Shown here in pieces: positions 1 to 5,100 of a stretch of DNA of 5,100 nt. A program made the translations under genes and the position numbers. The DNA comes from an uncultured Eubacterium sp. (GTDB lineage: Bacteria > Bacillota > Clostridia > Lachnospirales > Lachnospiraceae). The stretch is from NCBI GenBank assembly GCA_905236225.1, contig CAJOPM010000039.1, forward strand, positions 1 to 5,100, given 5' to 3'. Numbering within the stretch: the stretch's first letter is position 1; each line of letters starts with the position of its first letter. Below the pieces are notes generated by a model that saw only the letters and a program-made list of their open reading frames with translations, did not search any database and was not told the origin of the DNA.

Positions 1-22
1 CAAGACTCGCTCGCGAGTCTTG
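1..22. repeat. Perfect 9-bp inverted repeat, 4-nt loop
   Basis: CAAGACTCG at 1-9 pairs with CGAGTCTTG at 14-22 around the loop CTCG. It starts exactly at the window edge, so it may extend leftward. No T-run follows on the plus strand (the next bases are CGCGCCGG), so it is not a standard plus-strand intrinsic terminator. It is the first of the hairpins in this block. Confidence 0.8.
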
Positions 23-27
23 CGCGC

Positions 28-71
28 CGGATTCGGGTCTGCTTCAGCAGACAAATTCCTGTCCGAATCCG
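28..71. repeat. Nested two-part stem-loop
   Basis: The outer stem pairs CGGATTCGG (28-36) with CCGAATCCG (63-71), nine base pairs. Inside it, directly stacked on the left arm, GTCTGC (37-42) pairs with GCAGAC (47-52) across the tetraloop TTCA. An unpaired stretch (53-62) follows. Two consecutive perfect helices suggest a selected RNA or single-stranded DNA structure rather than chance. Confidence 0.75.
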
Positions 72-116
72 TGTGCATCAAAAGCGGAGCGTTTAACTTA
101 AGTCGGAGCTTGCGAC

Positions 117-133
117 GGAATGCGTAGCATTCC
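117..133. repeat. Perfect 7-bp hairpin
   Basis: GGAATGC (117-123) pairs with GCATTCC (127-133) around the three-base loop GTA. It is enclosed by the AGTCGG/CCGACT helix (101-106 with 151-156). The eight-base palindrome GGGTACCC lies just 3' of it at 144-151. Confidence 0.7.
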
Positions 134-150
134 TAGTCCTTTAGGGTACC

Positions 151-223
151 CCGACTGAGTATAGTTTGCCATAACCCCCACCTACGCTAACGCTTAGAGG
201 TGGGGGGATTTCTCCGACTGAGT
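151..223 (+). repeat. 10-bp direct repeat CCGACTGAGT (151-160 and 214-223)
   Basis: The same ten bases occur twice, 63 bp apart, on either side of the strong hairpin at 175-206. Both copies can pair with the single left arm at 101-108. Direct copies flanking a hairpin could come from duplication or be alternative pairing partners. In IS200/IS605-like ends, such motifs near the cleavage site can also be guide sequences. Confidence 0.6.
175..206. repeat. Strong bulged GC hairpin (subterminal-hairpin-like)
   Basis: CCCCCACCT (175-183) pairs with AGGTGGGGG (198-206). Inside, CTAA (187-190) pairs with TTAG (194-197) around CGC, leaving ACG (184-186) as a bulge on one side. Imperfect hairpins of this kind are typical of IS200/IS605 ends bound by the Y1 transposase. 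The plus-strand 3' flank (GATTTCTCC) has only a short T-run, so a terminator role is possible but weaker. Confidence 0.6.
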
Positions 224-228
224 TAAAT

Positions 229-431
229 CCGCTTCGCTACTTCCTTATGTACGAAGAAACACTTCGTTCAATAAAGAATTTCCCTATAAATCTTGTGTAA
301 TCTTCGCATTTTATAAAAAACTGTATATATAATTTTGATATTAGCATTTTTAATTATGACGGTCAACAGGACTTATTTCTCATTTTTACTGAAAGTTTCT
401 TCTTGTTTTTTCAGATTTTTTCAAAAAATGT
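229..431. other. AT-rich intergenic spacer without genes
   Basis: I see no supported gene here. A small 6-bp hairpin, ACGAAG (251-256) with CTTCGT (262-267), lies near the left end. Immediately before the promoter are a T6-C-A6 tract (416-428) and other A/T tracts. These sit where a promoter UP element would be, so they may boost transcription of the gene at 536. Confidence 0.6.
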
Positions 432-460
432 TTGACATTTTACTCATGGTGTTTTATAAA
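432..460 (+). promoter_or_regulatory. Sigma-A-type promoter for the 536-1222 gene
   Basis: The -35 element is a perfect TTGACA (432-437) and the -10 element is TATAAA (455-460), one base from the TATAAT consensus. The spacer is exactly 17 bp. A/T tracts precede the -35. Transcription should start near 466-468, giving a leader of roughly 70 nt before the start codon at 536. This points to housekeeping-sigma transcription and possibly high expression. Confidence 0.8.
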
Positions 461-480
461 TAAATTAGGATAATGTCTAG

Positions 481-504
481 AATATTGTAAACAATTACAA
501 TATT
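481..504 (+). promoter_or_regulatory. Perfect 10-bp inverted repeat in the 5' leader (operator or mRNA hairpin)
   Basis: AATATTGTAA (481-490) and TTACAATATT (495-504) are exact reverse complements around the loop ACAA. In the transcript, wobble and further pairs could extend the stem outward. The site lies about 14-38 bases after the predicted transcription start and 19 bases before the GGAGG ribosome binding site. It could be an operator for a dimeric repressor or a 5' stabilising hairpin. It is not followed by a T-run suited to attenuation. Confidence 0.6.
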
Positions 505-535
505 TTAAATCATACATGGAAGTGGAGGGATTAAT

Positions 536-1222
536 ATGGCAGATATCACATCCTTATCAAGTGCATCATATTCACCATTGGCTGTGACATCATCTGCATC
601 AACAAGTAATGCTGCCAATGTAAAAAAGGCAGAACAAACTCAATCAACCACTCAAGATACTACCTATACCAATAGCCGTGACGATGACAAGTTCGATGTT
701 GTTGCGACTTCAGAATACGGTGATACCTTTGAGCTTAGTGCTGAAGGTGAAGCCGCACTGGCTTTAGGCGATATTACTTCGTTTAATTTTGAAGTGCGCA
801 CTCCTCCTTCTCCACCTGAGAGACAGACAGATTTTAACATTACCGAAGATAAAGAGGCTATATCAGATTCAGACGAAGAAACTGATGCAGCTATAGAAGA
901 AGAATCCGATACGACATCTGCTACTATTAGTTCTAATCTTGCAGTTTATAGCGAATCACAGCTTGAGCAGATGTATCTTAAGGGTGAGATTTCCAGACAG
1001 GATTACGAATCGGAAGTAGCAGTTAAGGAGGAAATCAAAGAAGCTTCTTATGCTAATAATAAAGAATTTTCCGAAGATATGACTACCTATAATGACATAG
1101 CCGAAGACTCTACTCGAATTGGAGAAGCAATAAATACCGCATATTCAGATGATTCATCCGACACGGTAGATGTTTCACTCAGAATGCAGGCTATGCAAAC
1201 ACTTGAAAATATTCAGATTTAA
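536..1222 (+). CDS. Unrecognised acidic Ser/Thr-rich protein, 228 aa
   Basis: I do not recognise this protein. It starts at ATG 536, with GGAGG at 524-528 seven bases upstream, behind its own promoter. It is strongly acidic (49 Asp/Glu against 14 Lys/Arg by hand count) and contains no Cys, Trp or His. There is no signal peptide or membrane segment. Residues 1-50 are Ser/Thr/Ala-rich low complexity. Residues 62-75 (GDTFELSAEGEAAL) resemble short motifs seen in small flagellum-associated Firmicute proteins, which is only a hint. Residues 87-130 are a Pro then Asp/Glu-rich linker. Residues 138-161 (including SQLEQMYLKGEISRQDYE) resemble the SHOCT short domain. The C-terminus (211-228) is a predicted amphipathic helix. 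The protein is probably cytoplasmic, or exported by a non-Sec route. The gene is monocistronic and ends at the hairpin 1225-1252. The coding call is firm; the function is unknown. Confidence 0.88.
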   Translation: MADITSLSSASYSPLAVTSSASTSNAANVKKAEQTQSTTQDTTYTNSRDDDKFDVVATSEYGDTFELSAEGEAALALGDITSFNFEVRTPPSPPERQTDFNITEDKEAISDSDEETDAAIEEESDTTSATISSNLAVYSESQLEQMYLKGEISRQDYESEVAVKEEIKEASYANNKEFSEDMTTYNDIAEDSTRIGEAINTAYSDDSSDTVDVSLRMQAMQTLENIQI

Positions 1223-1224
1223 CT

Positions 1225-1252
1225 TAAGAGGAAGGCAATTGCCTTCCTCTTA
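1225..1252. terminator. Bidirectional intrinsic terminator between convergent genes
   Basis: A 12-bp perfect stem, TAAGAGGAAGGC (1225-1236) with GCCTTCCTCTTA (1241-1252), closes on the loop AATT. It begins three bases after the plus-strand stop TAA (1220-1222). Its right end contains the minus-strand stop codon (TTA at 1250-1252, read as TAA). The plus-strand flank is TTCTATGACTTC, and the minus-strand flank is AGTTAAATC, so neither U-tract is long. Placement and stem strength still make a shared terminator the best reading. Confidence 0.8.
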
Positions 1253-2494
1253 TTCTATGACTTCATATTCTTTCATAAGTTCTATTCTTTTTTTTGCGTT
1301 ATCAACACTGATTTTACTATTCTTATCAGACTTCTTAAACAAATAACCGGCTATTCTTTTTACATAATAATATGCAAGTTTATGCGGTTTTCCTGCTAAA
1401 TCCGGATAAATATTTGTCATATATTCTCTTCCGGGAAATAAGCTTCTTACAATCAATGAATCATCTTTACCCTCTGCGGCATTTAGCATCATTGTTGCAC
1501 TCTGTCTTTTGGCAAGTTCATCGCTTCCGAACACTCCTCCCGACAGAATATCTTCTATCATATCAGTCGCATCCACATATTCAATATCAATTTCTTTTTG
1601 CAAATTATATTGTTCATCTTGCAGTCCCAACATATCTGCCATTGAATAAATAGCTGCTGCAAACTTATATGCACCGCTTATTTTAAGCATATGAACATAC
1701 TGTTTAAAATCTATATCATCTTTGTGTACTTTTGTAAATAAAATAATATCTGTAACTTGTCTTATTCCGAAACCGTTCACAAGGAAATGCTTTTTTGCAT
1801 GAATAACCAGATACAGCAAATGCGCCGTATGGTTAAGAGTTTTTATATTTGCTGAGGCAAACTCTAGTTGGATGGGATTATTAAATGCATTTTCAAAATA
1901 TTCATTTACTTCCTCCGCAAGCTTTTTAGCCCCTTCTATTTCATTTTTATGCAGATCAATATACAGTCCGCTATTTTTGTGCAAATAGGCCAGCTCTCCC
2001 TTAAGCAAAAGGAGCTGCTCACTAGGAGTGTTATCTGTTTCAAATCCGGCATTTATCAAAGCCTTATGATATTTATCAATCTCGCAACTGTTTATAAATA
2101 TGTCTTCATCATTTGAAGGTCTGCTATCTGGTTGAGGATAAGTCAATCTGCAGCTCAATCCTTTTACAAGAATTGGGTATAGATTTTCCTTAGCCAGCAT
2201 ATTAACAGTTCTAATAAACATATTGGTTCTTGATATCTGCTCTATGGTTTGCTGAACCGAAAGCTGCTTAAACATAAGCGCCAAGCCTTTGTCCATCTTG
2301 TTAATTATATCCGTTTTTACAAGCGCCTCAGTTATAACAGCTAACAGGTTTTGTTTTTGCGAGAGAATAAGCAGCTGTTTTAGCTCTTCGCCATCAAACG
2401 CCAACAGCTTTTGTTCTAAATGTTTTGAACAATTAGCATCCTCTGAAAAATAGCACTTTAATGTCTCTATAAACACCTCTTTTATTGTATCCAT
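1250..2494 (-). CDS. Nucleotidyltransferase family protein (NTP_transf_5 / Pol-beta-like fold)
   Basis: This is a 414-residue protein of the uncharacterised nucleotidyltransferase family (Pfam NTP_transf_5 type). The catalytic core shows LVKG at 109-112, Arg125, the two metal-binding acids Asp129 and Asp131 (RPSNDEDIFI), and a third acid in YIDLH (Asp180, His182). Residues 225-236 (HLLYLVIHAKKH) and Asp249 match the helical segment typical of the family. Members are predicted to transfer a nucleotidyl group to an unknown acceptor; many sit in polysaccharide or peptide-modification loci. No signal peptide is present, so it is cytoplasmic. It is the last gene of the four-gene operon, nine bases after the metallophosphoesterase. 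Its GAGGG ribosome binding site (2501-2505) overlaps that gene's stop, and ATG is six bases further. The middle position of the D-x-D pair is Glu, where a hydrophobic residue is usual. The fold is fairly sure; the substrate is unknown. Confidence 0.85.
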   Translation of the reverse strand: MDTIKEVFIETLKCYFSEDANCSKHLEQKLLAFDGEELKQLLILSQKQNLLAVITEALVKTDIINKMDKGLALMFKQLSVQQTIEQISRTNMFIRTVNMLAKENLYPILVKGLSCRLTYPQPDSRPSNDEDIFINSCEIDKYHKALINAGFETDNTPSEQLLLLKGELAYLHKNSGLYIDLHKNEIEGAKKLAEEVNEYFENAFNNPIQLEFASANIKTLNHTAHLLYLVIHAKKHFLVNGFGIRQVTDIILFTKVHKDDIDFKQYVHMLKISGAYKFAAAIYSMADMLGLQDEQYNLQKEIDIEYVDATDMIEDILSGGVFGSDELAKRQSATMMLNAAEGKDDSLIVRSLFPGREYMTNIYPDLAGKPHKLAYYYVKRIAGYLFKKSDKNSKISVDNAKKRIELMKEYEVIE

Positions 2495-2503
2495 ATATTT
2501 CCC

Positions 2504-3358
2504 TCAGTTTTCCGGATTAATATCAGTCACAATAATTTGTGGGATATTATTTAATCTCGGAACTATTTGTTTAGATGATCCGAGTCCCGGCGATATAATA
2601 AGCATAGCTTTTTTCCCGTAAAATACGCCCCTTTGTCGACCTGCGAAAACACCTTCATCCGGCGCATATAATCCGCCGATAAAAGGCAGTATCACTTGCC
2701 CGCCATGTGTATGTCCGCTATATACATAATCTACATCCCAATAATCAATTCCACCATAGGATCTAAAAATAAGCGGCATATGTGCCATAAGTATTTTTAC
2801 TCTGTCAGTATTTTGAAAATCATATAAAAACGCTCCGTCTTTATCATTCTTACCGTCTTTTGTACTGCCATATCCGTAAAAGCCGCCAATTCTTATCTGC
2901 TGCCCTTTTATCTGTATATCTTCGTATTCAAAATCCAGACAAACAGCGTTACTTTCAGCAAATTCTTTCATGACATCGCTGTCAAAATTATCATTGTAAT
3001 CATACTCATGATTGCCGGCCGAAATATATACAGGTGCAATATTTTTAAGCTGTTTTATAAGATTTGTAGCTGTTTTAATATCCTCATCATAGGAATTAAT
3101 TAAATCTCCTGTAATCAGTATAAGATCCGGCTCGACGTTTTTTATTTTGTCACAAAGATAAGCGTTATCTTTGCCGAAAACTGCATTATGGTTATCGCTA
3201 AGCTGTACTATTCTAATCGTCTGTGTAACTTTACTGTTTGTAAAATCATAACTCTTTACCATAAGTGCTTTGTATGAAAGTGTTATACTTATTGCTATGT
3301 AAATTACAATTGCAATTATTATAATTAAAACAATTCTCTTTTTGCGTATCTTTTTCAT
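2504..3358 (-). CDS. Membrane-anchored calcineurin-like metallophosphoesterase (YkuE/YaeI type)
   Basis: This 284-residue two-metal phosphoesterase carries the whole motif series: SDNHN (Asp55, His57), TGDLI (Asp85), GNHEY (Asn116, His117), AHMP (His193) and SGHTHGG (His216, His218). A Lys/Arg-rich N-terminus and a hydrophobic helix (about 9-28) predict a membrane anchor, with the catalytic domain probably outside the cytoplasm. Length and layout match the YkuE/YaeI group, some of which are implicated in lipid or envelope phosphoester hydrolysis; the substrate here is unknown. The classical GDxxD has Asn88 in the last position, which is not a core ligand. The start ATG (3358) directly abuts the TAG stop of the preceding gene, with only a weak upstream GTGAG. 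Translation is therefore probably coupled. It is third in the operon. Confidence 0.93.
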   Translation of the reverse strand: MKKIRKKRIVLIIIIAIVIYIAISITLSYKALMVKSYDFTNSKVTQTIRIVQLSDNHNAVFGKDNAYLCDKIKNVEPDLILITGDLINSYDEDIKTATNLIKQLKNIAPVYISAGNHEYDYNDNFDSDVMKEFAESNAVCLDFEYEDIQIKGQQIRIGGFYGYGSTKDGKNDKDGAFLYDFQNTDRVKILMAHMPLIFRSYGGIDYWDVDYVYSGHTHGGQVILPFIGGLYAPDEGVFAGRQRGVFYGKKAMLIISPGLGSSKQIVPRLNNIPQIIVTDINPEN

Positions 3359-4528
3359 CTATTTGCTCACATATACAATATCACTTATTGCCCTCTGTCT
3401 TCCATCTGAAGGTTTGTTAAGCACCATACCGTCGAAATAAATTGTGGTTGAACCTCCTCCATCAAGTTCATATGCCGTCTTACATCCGTAGCGCTTCATA
3501 AGATATGCCATCCCGGTATATGTAACTCCTATACTGTCATTCGAACCTCTTCCGTCAACACATATAAAAATAAAGTGGTTTTTGTCTATTTGCCCTATTG
3601 CAGTATAAGGTGCTCTCTTTAGACTTTGCTCACTGTCTATAAGTGCCTGATTAATATTATAATCATTAACCAAATAAGTATCAAACCACCATGTATCGGT
3701 AATTCCGGCCGACACCATATCTTCTGCGCTCCCTAGTTCCTTGGGATAGAAGATTTTTAGTTTGCCGCTTTTATACAATGCACACATCGCACCTATATTT
3801 CTATCATCTTCATAATATATTTTCCCATTTCTTATTAAAATCGGATCTTGATAATCATCACCATACCCTCTAAAACCGCATGCATCTCCATTTACAGCAA
3901 ATATGGCGTTATTTTCCTGTGCAATCAAAGAACAGCGCATTTTCTTTTCAATACTTCCATCATAACTTCCCGAGGCAAATGCCGTATTGATATCTTTTTG
4001 GGGATTCGATGTGTTAACCTGCGCGACCCAGTATACAACATTGCCATCATCAGTTATATCCGTATATTTGTCAATTTCTATACTAAGACCTTCTCTATCA
4101 TACTCCCAGTGTGTATCGTCTTCATCAACATACTTAGGCTTACTTAATGTCAAATCATCTTTTGATACGTAGCCTTCCCTTCCATCATCAAGTCTTACTA
4201 AATAATAATCTCCTTCCTGCCCGATAACACTAATCGGATCATCATACAAAAAATCTTCTTTCCATGTAGCATCTTTTAAATCCATTGTATCAGCGACCTG
4301 AACATCATTTACAAAATACATTGTAACTATCTGTTCTTCATTTTCTGTATCACTTAAATCAGACGAAGCCGTATAATCAAGACCTCCGCCACCTAGTATA
4401 CCGCTATTTAAAATTCTATATCCAAATATAATCAACAGTATAATAAGACAGATTAAAAAAATTACAATCTGCCTAAAAGTAAATGGTCCGTATTTTTCTT
4501 CTTTATCAGGTGTATTATTATCATTCAT
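3359..4528 (-). CDS. Membrane-anchored phosphodiester glycosidase (NAGPA/DUF2233) with SH3-like domain
   Basis: This is a 389-residue protein. A short polar N-terminus is followed by one membrane helix (about 20-40) and a Gly/Asp/Ser linker. An SH3-like segment (about 66-128, ending DGREGYVSKDDL) comes next. The C-terminal phosphodiester glycosidase domain spans about 145-389. Diagnostic motifs are FAVNGDACGFRG (210-221), RAPYTAIGQID (305-315), FICVDGRGSN (321-330), ELDGGGSTT (354-362), and a closing NKPSDGRQRAISDIVYVS. The family's founding member, the mammalian uncovering enzyme, removes GlcNAc from GlcNAc-1-phosphate diesters. Bacterial members are tied to exopolysaccharide and wall sugar-phosphate metabolism. 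The domain should lie outside the membrane. It is second in the operon, 14 bases after the phosphatase, with a weak site (GGG at 4536-4538) before ATG. The family call is strong; the exact sugar substrate is unknown. Confidence 0.92.
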   Translation of the reverse strand: MNDNNTPDKEEKYGPFTFRQIVIFLICLIILLIIFGYRILNSGILGGGGLDYTASSDLSDTENEEQIVTMYFVNDVQVADTMDLKDATWKEDFLYDDPISVIGQEGDYYLVRLDDGREGYVSKDDLTLSKPKYVDEDDTHWEYDREGLSIEIDKYTDITDDGNVVYWVAQVNTSNPQKDINTAFASGSYDGSIEKKMRCSLIAQENNAIFAVNGDACGFRGYGDDYQDPILIRNGKIYYEDDRNIGAMCALYKSGKLKIFYPKELGSAEDMVSAGITDTWWFDTYLVNDYNINQALIDSEQSLKRAPYTAIGQIDKNHFIFICVDGRGSNDSIGVTYTGMAYLMKRYGCKTAYELDGGGSTTIYFDGMVLNKPSDGRQRAISDIVYVSK

Positions 4529-4542
4529 ATAATTTCCCAGTG

Positions 4543-5007
4543 TTAGTATCCCAAATAATTTAATAGTCCCTTAAGCCCCGCCAATATATCTTCATAAGTC
4601 TTACTAAAATCGCCTGTATAATACGGGTCTGCTACATCCCTTGGATTATCGGTAAAATCCAAAATAAGCTTTATCTTATTTTGAGGATCGCTTTTTAATA
4701 TTCTAAGCGCATTCCTTACATTAATACGCTCCATACAAATAATATAATCATATTTGTTGTAATCACTTATATTAATCTGCACTGCATGCTTGCCCTCGCA
4801 GCTTATCCCATGCAGCGCAAGCTCCTCTCTGGCCGACGGATATACCGCACTTCCTATGCCATTTATAATTTCCTCAGTACTGGTCGCCGCCGACTGTATA
4901 TAAAACTCGTCTTTAATATTAAGTTTTTCTACCATATCTTTTAACATAAATTCTGCCATTGGACTGCGACAAATATTGCCGTGGCAGATGAATAAGATTT
5001 TTATCAT
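4543..5007 (-). CDS. Low-molecular-weight protein tyrosine phosphatase
   Basis: This 154-residue protein has the normal length for the family. The P-loop CHGNICRS begins at residue 8, with nucleophile Cys8, Asn11, Arg14 and Ser15. The general acid is Asp127 in DVADPYY, just where the family has DPYY. It hydrolyses phosphotyrosine through a cysteinyl-phosphate intermediate and is cytoplasmic. In many bacteria the equivalent enzyme (Wzb, CpsB-like partners) dephosphorylates the tyrosine kinase that controls exopolysaccharide export. Others, such as YwlE, act on phosphoarginine, and the P-loop does not separate these here. The start ATG is preceded by GAGGA (5016-5020) at eight bases. It is the first gene of the operon visible in the window. 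No kinase gene is in the window, so the target is unknown. Confidence 0.93.
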   Translation of the reverse strand: MIKILFICHGNICRSPMAEFMLKDMVEKLNIKDEFYIQSAATSTEEIINGIGSAVYPSAREELALHGISCEGKHAVQINISDYNKYDYIICMERINVRNALRILKSDPQNKIKLILDFTDNPRDVADPYYTGDFSKTYEDILAGLKGLLNYLGY

Positions 5008-5028
5008 TCTCTAAATCCTCATATTTCC

Positions 5029-5042
5029 TAGCATTCATGCTA
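5029..5042. repeat. Short inverted repeat upstream of the phosphatase gene
   Basis: TAGCAT (5029-5034) and ATGCTA (5037-5042) are perfect reverse complements around TC. It sits 22 bases before the start codon at 5007 and beside its ribosome binding site. It could be a small operator or chance; six base pairs are not much in AT-rich DNA. Confidence 0.3.
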
Positions 5043-5100
5043 TTTTCTATTTTCTGTAAGCTTGAATATCATCACATAATTTGGCACTTTTTTGTAGGCA
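5043..5100 (-). other. Region upstream of the operon; possible 3' end of a further gene
   Basis: Two minus-strand frames are open from the window edge. One ends at TAG 5047-5049 (17 codons, ending DDIQAYRK), the other at TAG 5040-5042. Either could be the end of an upstream operon member, but both are too short to identify. No clear -35/-10 pair is visible here, so transcription probably comes from beyond the edge. Confidence 0.25.

Larger units (their letters stand above)
1..228. other. GC-rich, hairpin-packed non-coding block; possible IS200/IS605-type right end or tnpB-associated RNA 3' region
   Basis: No convincing coding frame crosses this block. It is about half G/C by hand count, against under a quarter in the spacer at 301-480. 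It holds at least five inverted repeats in a row: 1-22, 28-71 (with 37-52 nested), 92-228 (long-range), 117-133 and 175-206. IS200/IS605 elements carry subterminal imperfect hairpins that TnpA recognises, and tnpB genes are followed by a structured guide-RNA scaffold ending at the element's right end. A G/C-rich hairpin with a bulge near the end of such a block fits that picture. The transposase or tnpB gene would have to lie left of position 1, so the link is inference. Alternatives are a dispersed intergenic repeat family of the host or a structured 3' UTR of an upstream gene. Confidence 0.4.
92..228. repeat. Long-range inverted repeat enclosing two inner hairpins
   Basis: TTTAACTTAAGTCGGAG (92-108) is nearly the reverse complement of CTCCGACTGAGTTAAAT (212-228); only the TA/C step in the middle fails to pair. 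The arms enclose the hairpins at 117-133 and 175-206, giving a multibranched fold. The left arm also matches a second site, because AGTCGG (101-106) can pair with CCGACT (151-156). Two mutually exclusive helices are therefore possible. Confidence 0.65.

Noticed and set aside
1..96. Plus-strand frame open from the left edge to TAA at 94-96, as the C-terminus of a truncated gene such as tnpB
   Set aside because: The translation is Arg-rich with no TnpB C-terminal motif, the other two frames are also open across most of this stretch, and perfect hairpins occupy it. There is no coding support.
98..172. Minus-strand 24-codon frame preceded by a G-rich stretch
   Set aside because: It lies wholly inside the hairpin block, and the G-rich stretch is the arm of the 175-206 hairpin rather than a ribosome binding site. 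The frame is probably a by-product of the RNA or DNA structure.
293..317. Second promoter candidate (TTGTGT and TATAAA)
   Set aside because: The spacing is 13 bp, too short for a sigma-A promoter, and a far better promoter lies at 432-460.
389..421. Possible terminator: CTGAAA (389-394) with TTTCAG (409-414), followed by a T-run
   Set aside because: The stem is only six pairs, mostly A/T, with a 14-base loop. It is too weak to call.
1372..1653. Plus-strand reading frame of 93 codons
   Set aside because: It is antisense to the well-supported nucleotidyltransferase gene and has no ribosome binding site or recognisable domain.
3848..4172. Two overlapping plus-strand reading frames
   Set aside because: Both are antisense to the phosphodiester glycosidase gene, whose motifs are unambiguous there.

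Overview
The window looks like chromosome from a low-GC Firmicute. The genes are AT-rich and use GGAGG-type ribosome binding sites. There is a consensus-like sigma-A promoter, and the proteins resemble those of Clostridia. A Lachnospiraceae member (Butyrivibrio/Roseburia type) is my best guess, but the sequence does not prove it.

Left edge (1-535): this is non-coding. Positions 1-228 are a GC-rich block (128 of 240 G/C by hand count over 1-240) packed with nested hairpins and repeats. It differs sharply from the AT-rich spacer after it (42 of 180 G/C over 301-480). The block resembles the right end of an IS200/IS605-family element or the 3' structured RNA that accompanies tnpB, but no transposase gene lies inside the window, so this is an inference. 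From about 432 the DNA holds a clear promoter (TTGACA, 17 bp, TATAAA). A leader of about 70 nt follows, with a perfect 10-bp inverted repeat, then a strong ribosome binding site.

Plus-strand gene (536-1222): one monocistronic gene encodes a 228-residue, very acidic, Ser/Thr-rich protein with no Cys, Trp or His and no signal peptide. I do not recognise it. It ends at a strong hairpin (1225-1252) that also contains the stop codon of the converging minus-strand operon, so it probably acts as a shared bidirectional terminator.

Minus-strand operon (5007 down to 1250): four tightly packed genes are read right to left. They encode a low-molecular-weight protein tyrosine phosphatase, a membrane-anchored SH3-like plus phosphodiester glycosidase (NAGPA/DUF2233) protein, a membrane-anchored calcineurin-like metallophosphoesterase, and a nucleotidyltransferase-fold protein (NTP_transf_5 type). 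Gaps are 14, 0 and 9 nt, so they are almost certainly co-transcribed and partly translationally coupled. All four products act on, or are predicted to act on, phosphate esters or nucleotidyl groups, and two are anchored at the membrane. A role in extracellular polysaccharide or cell-envelope phosphodiester metabolism is a reasonable inference, with the phosphatase as a Wzb-like control point, but the sequence does not prove it. I see no convincing promoter in the 93 bases upstream of the phosphatase, so the operon may begin beyond the right edge.

No CRISPR array, tRNA, rRNA or complete mobile element is visible.
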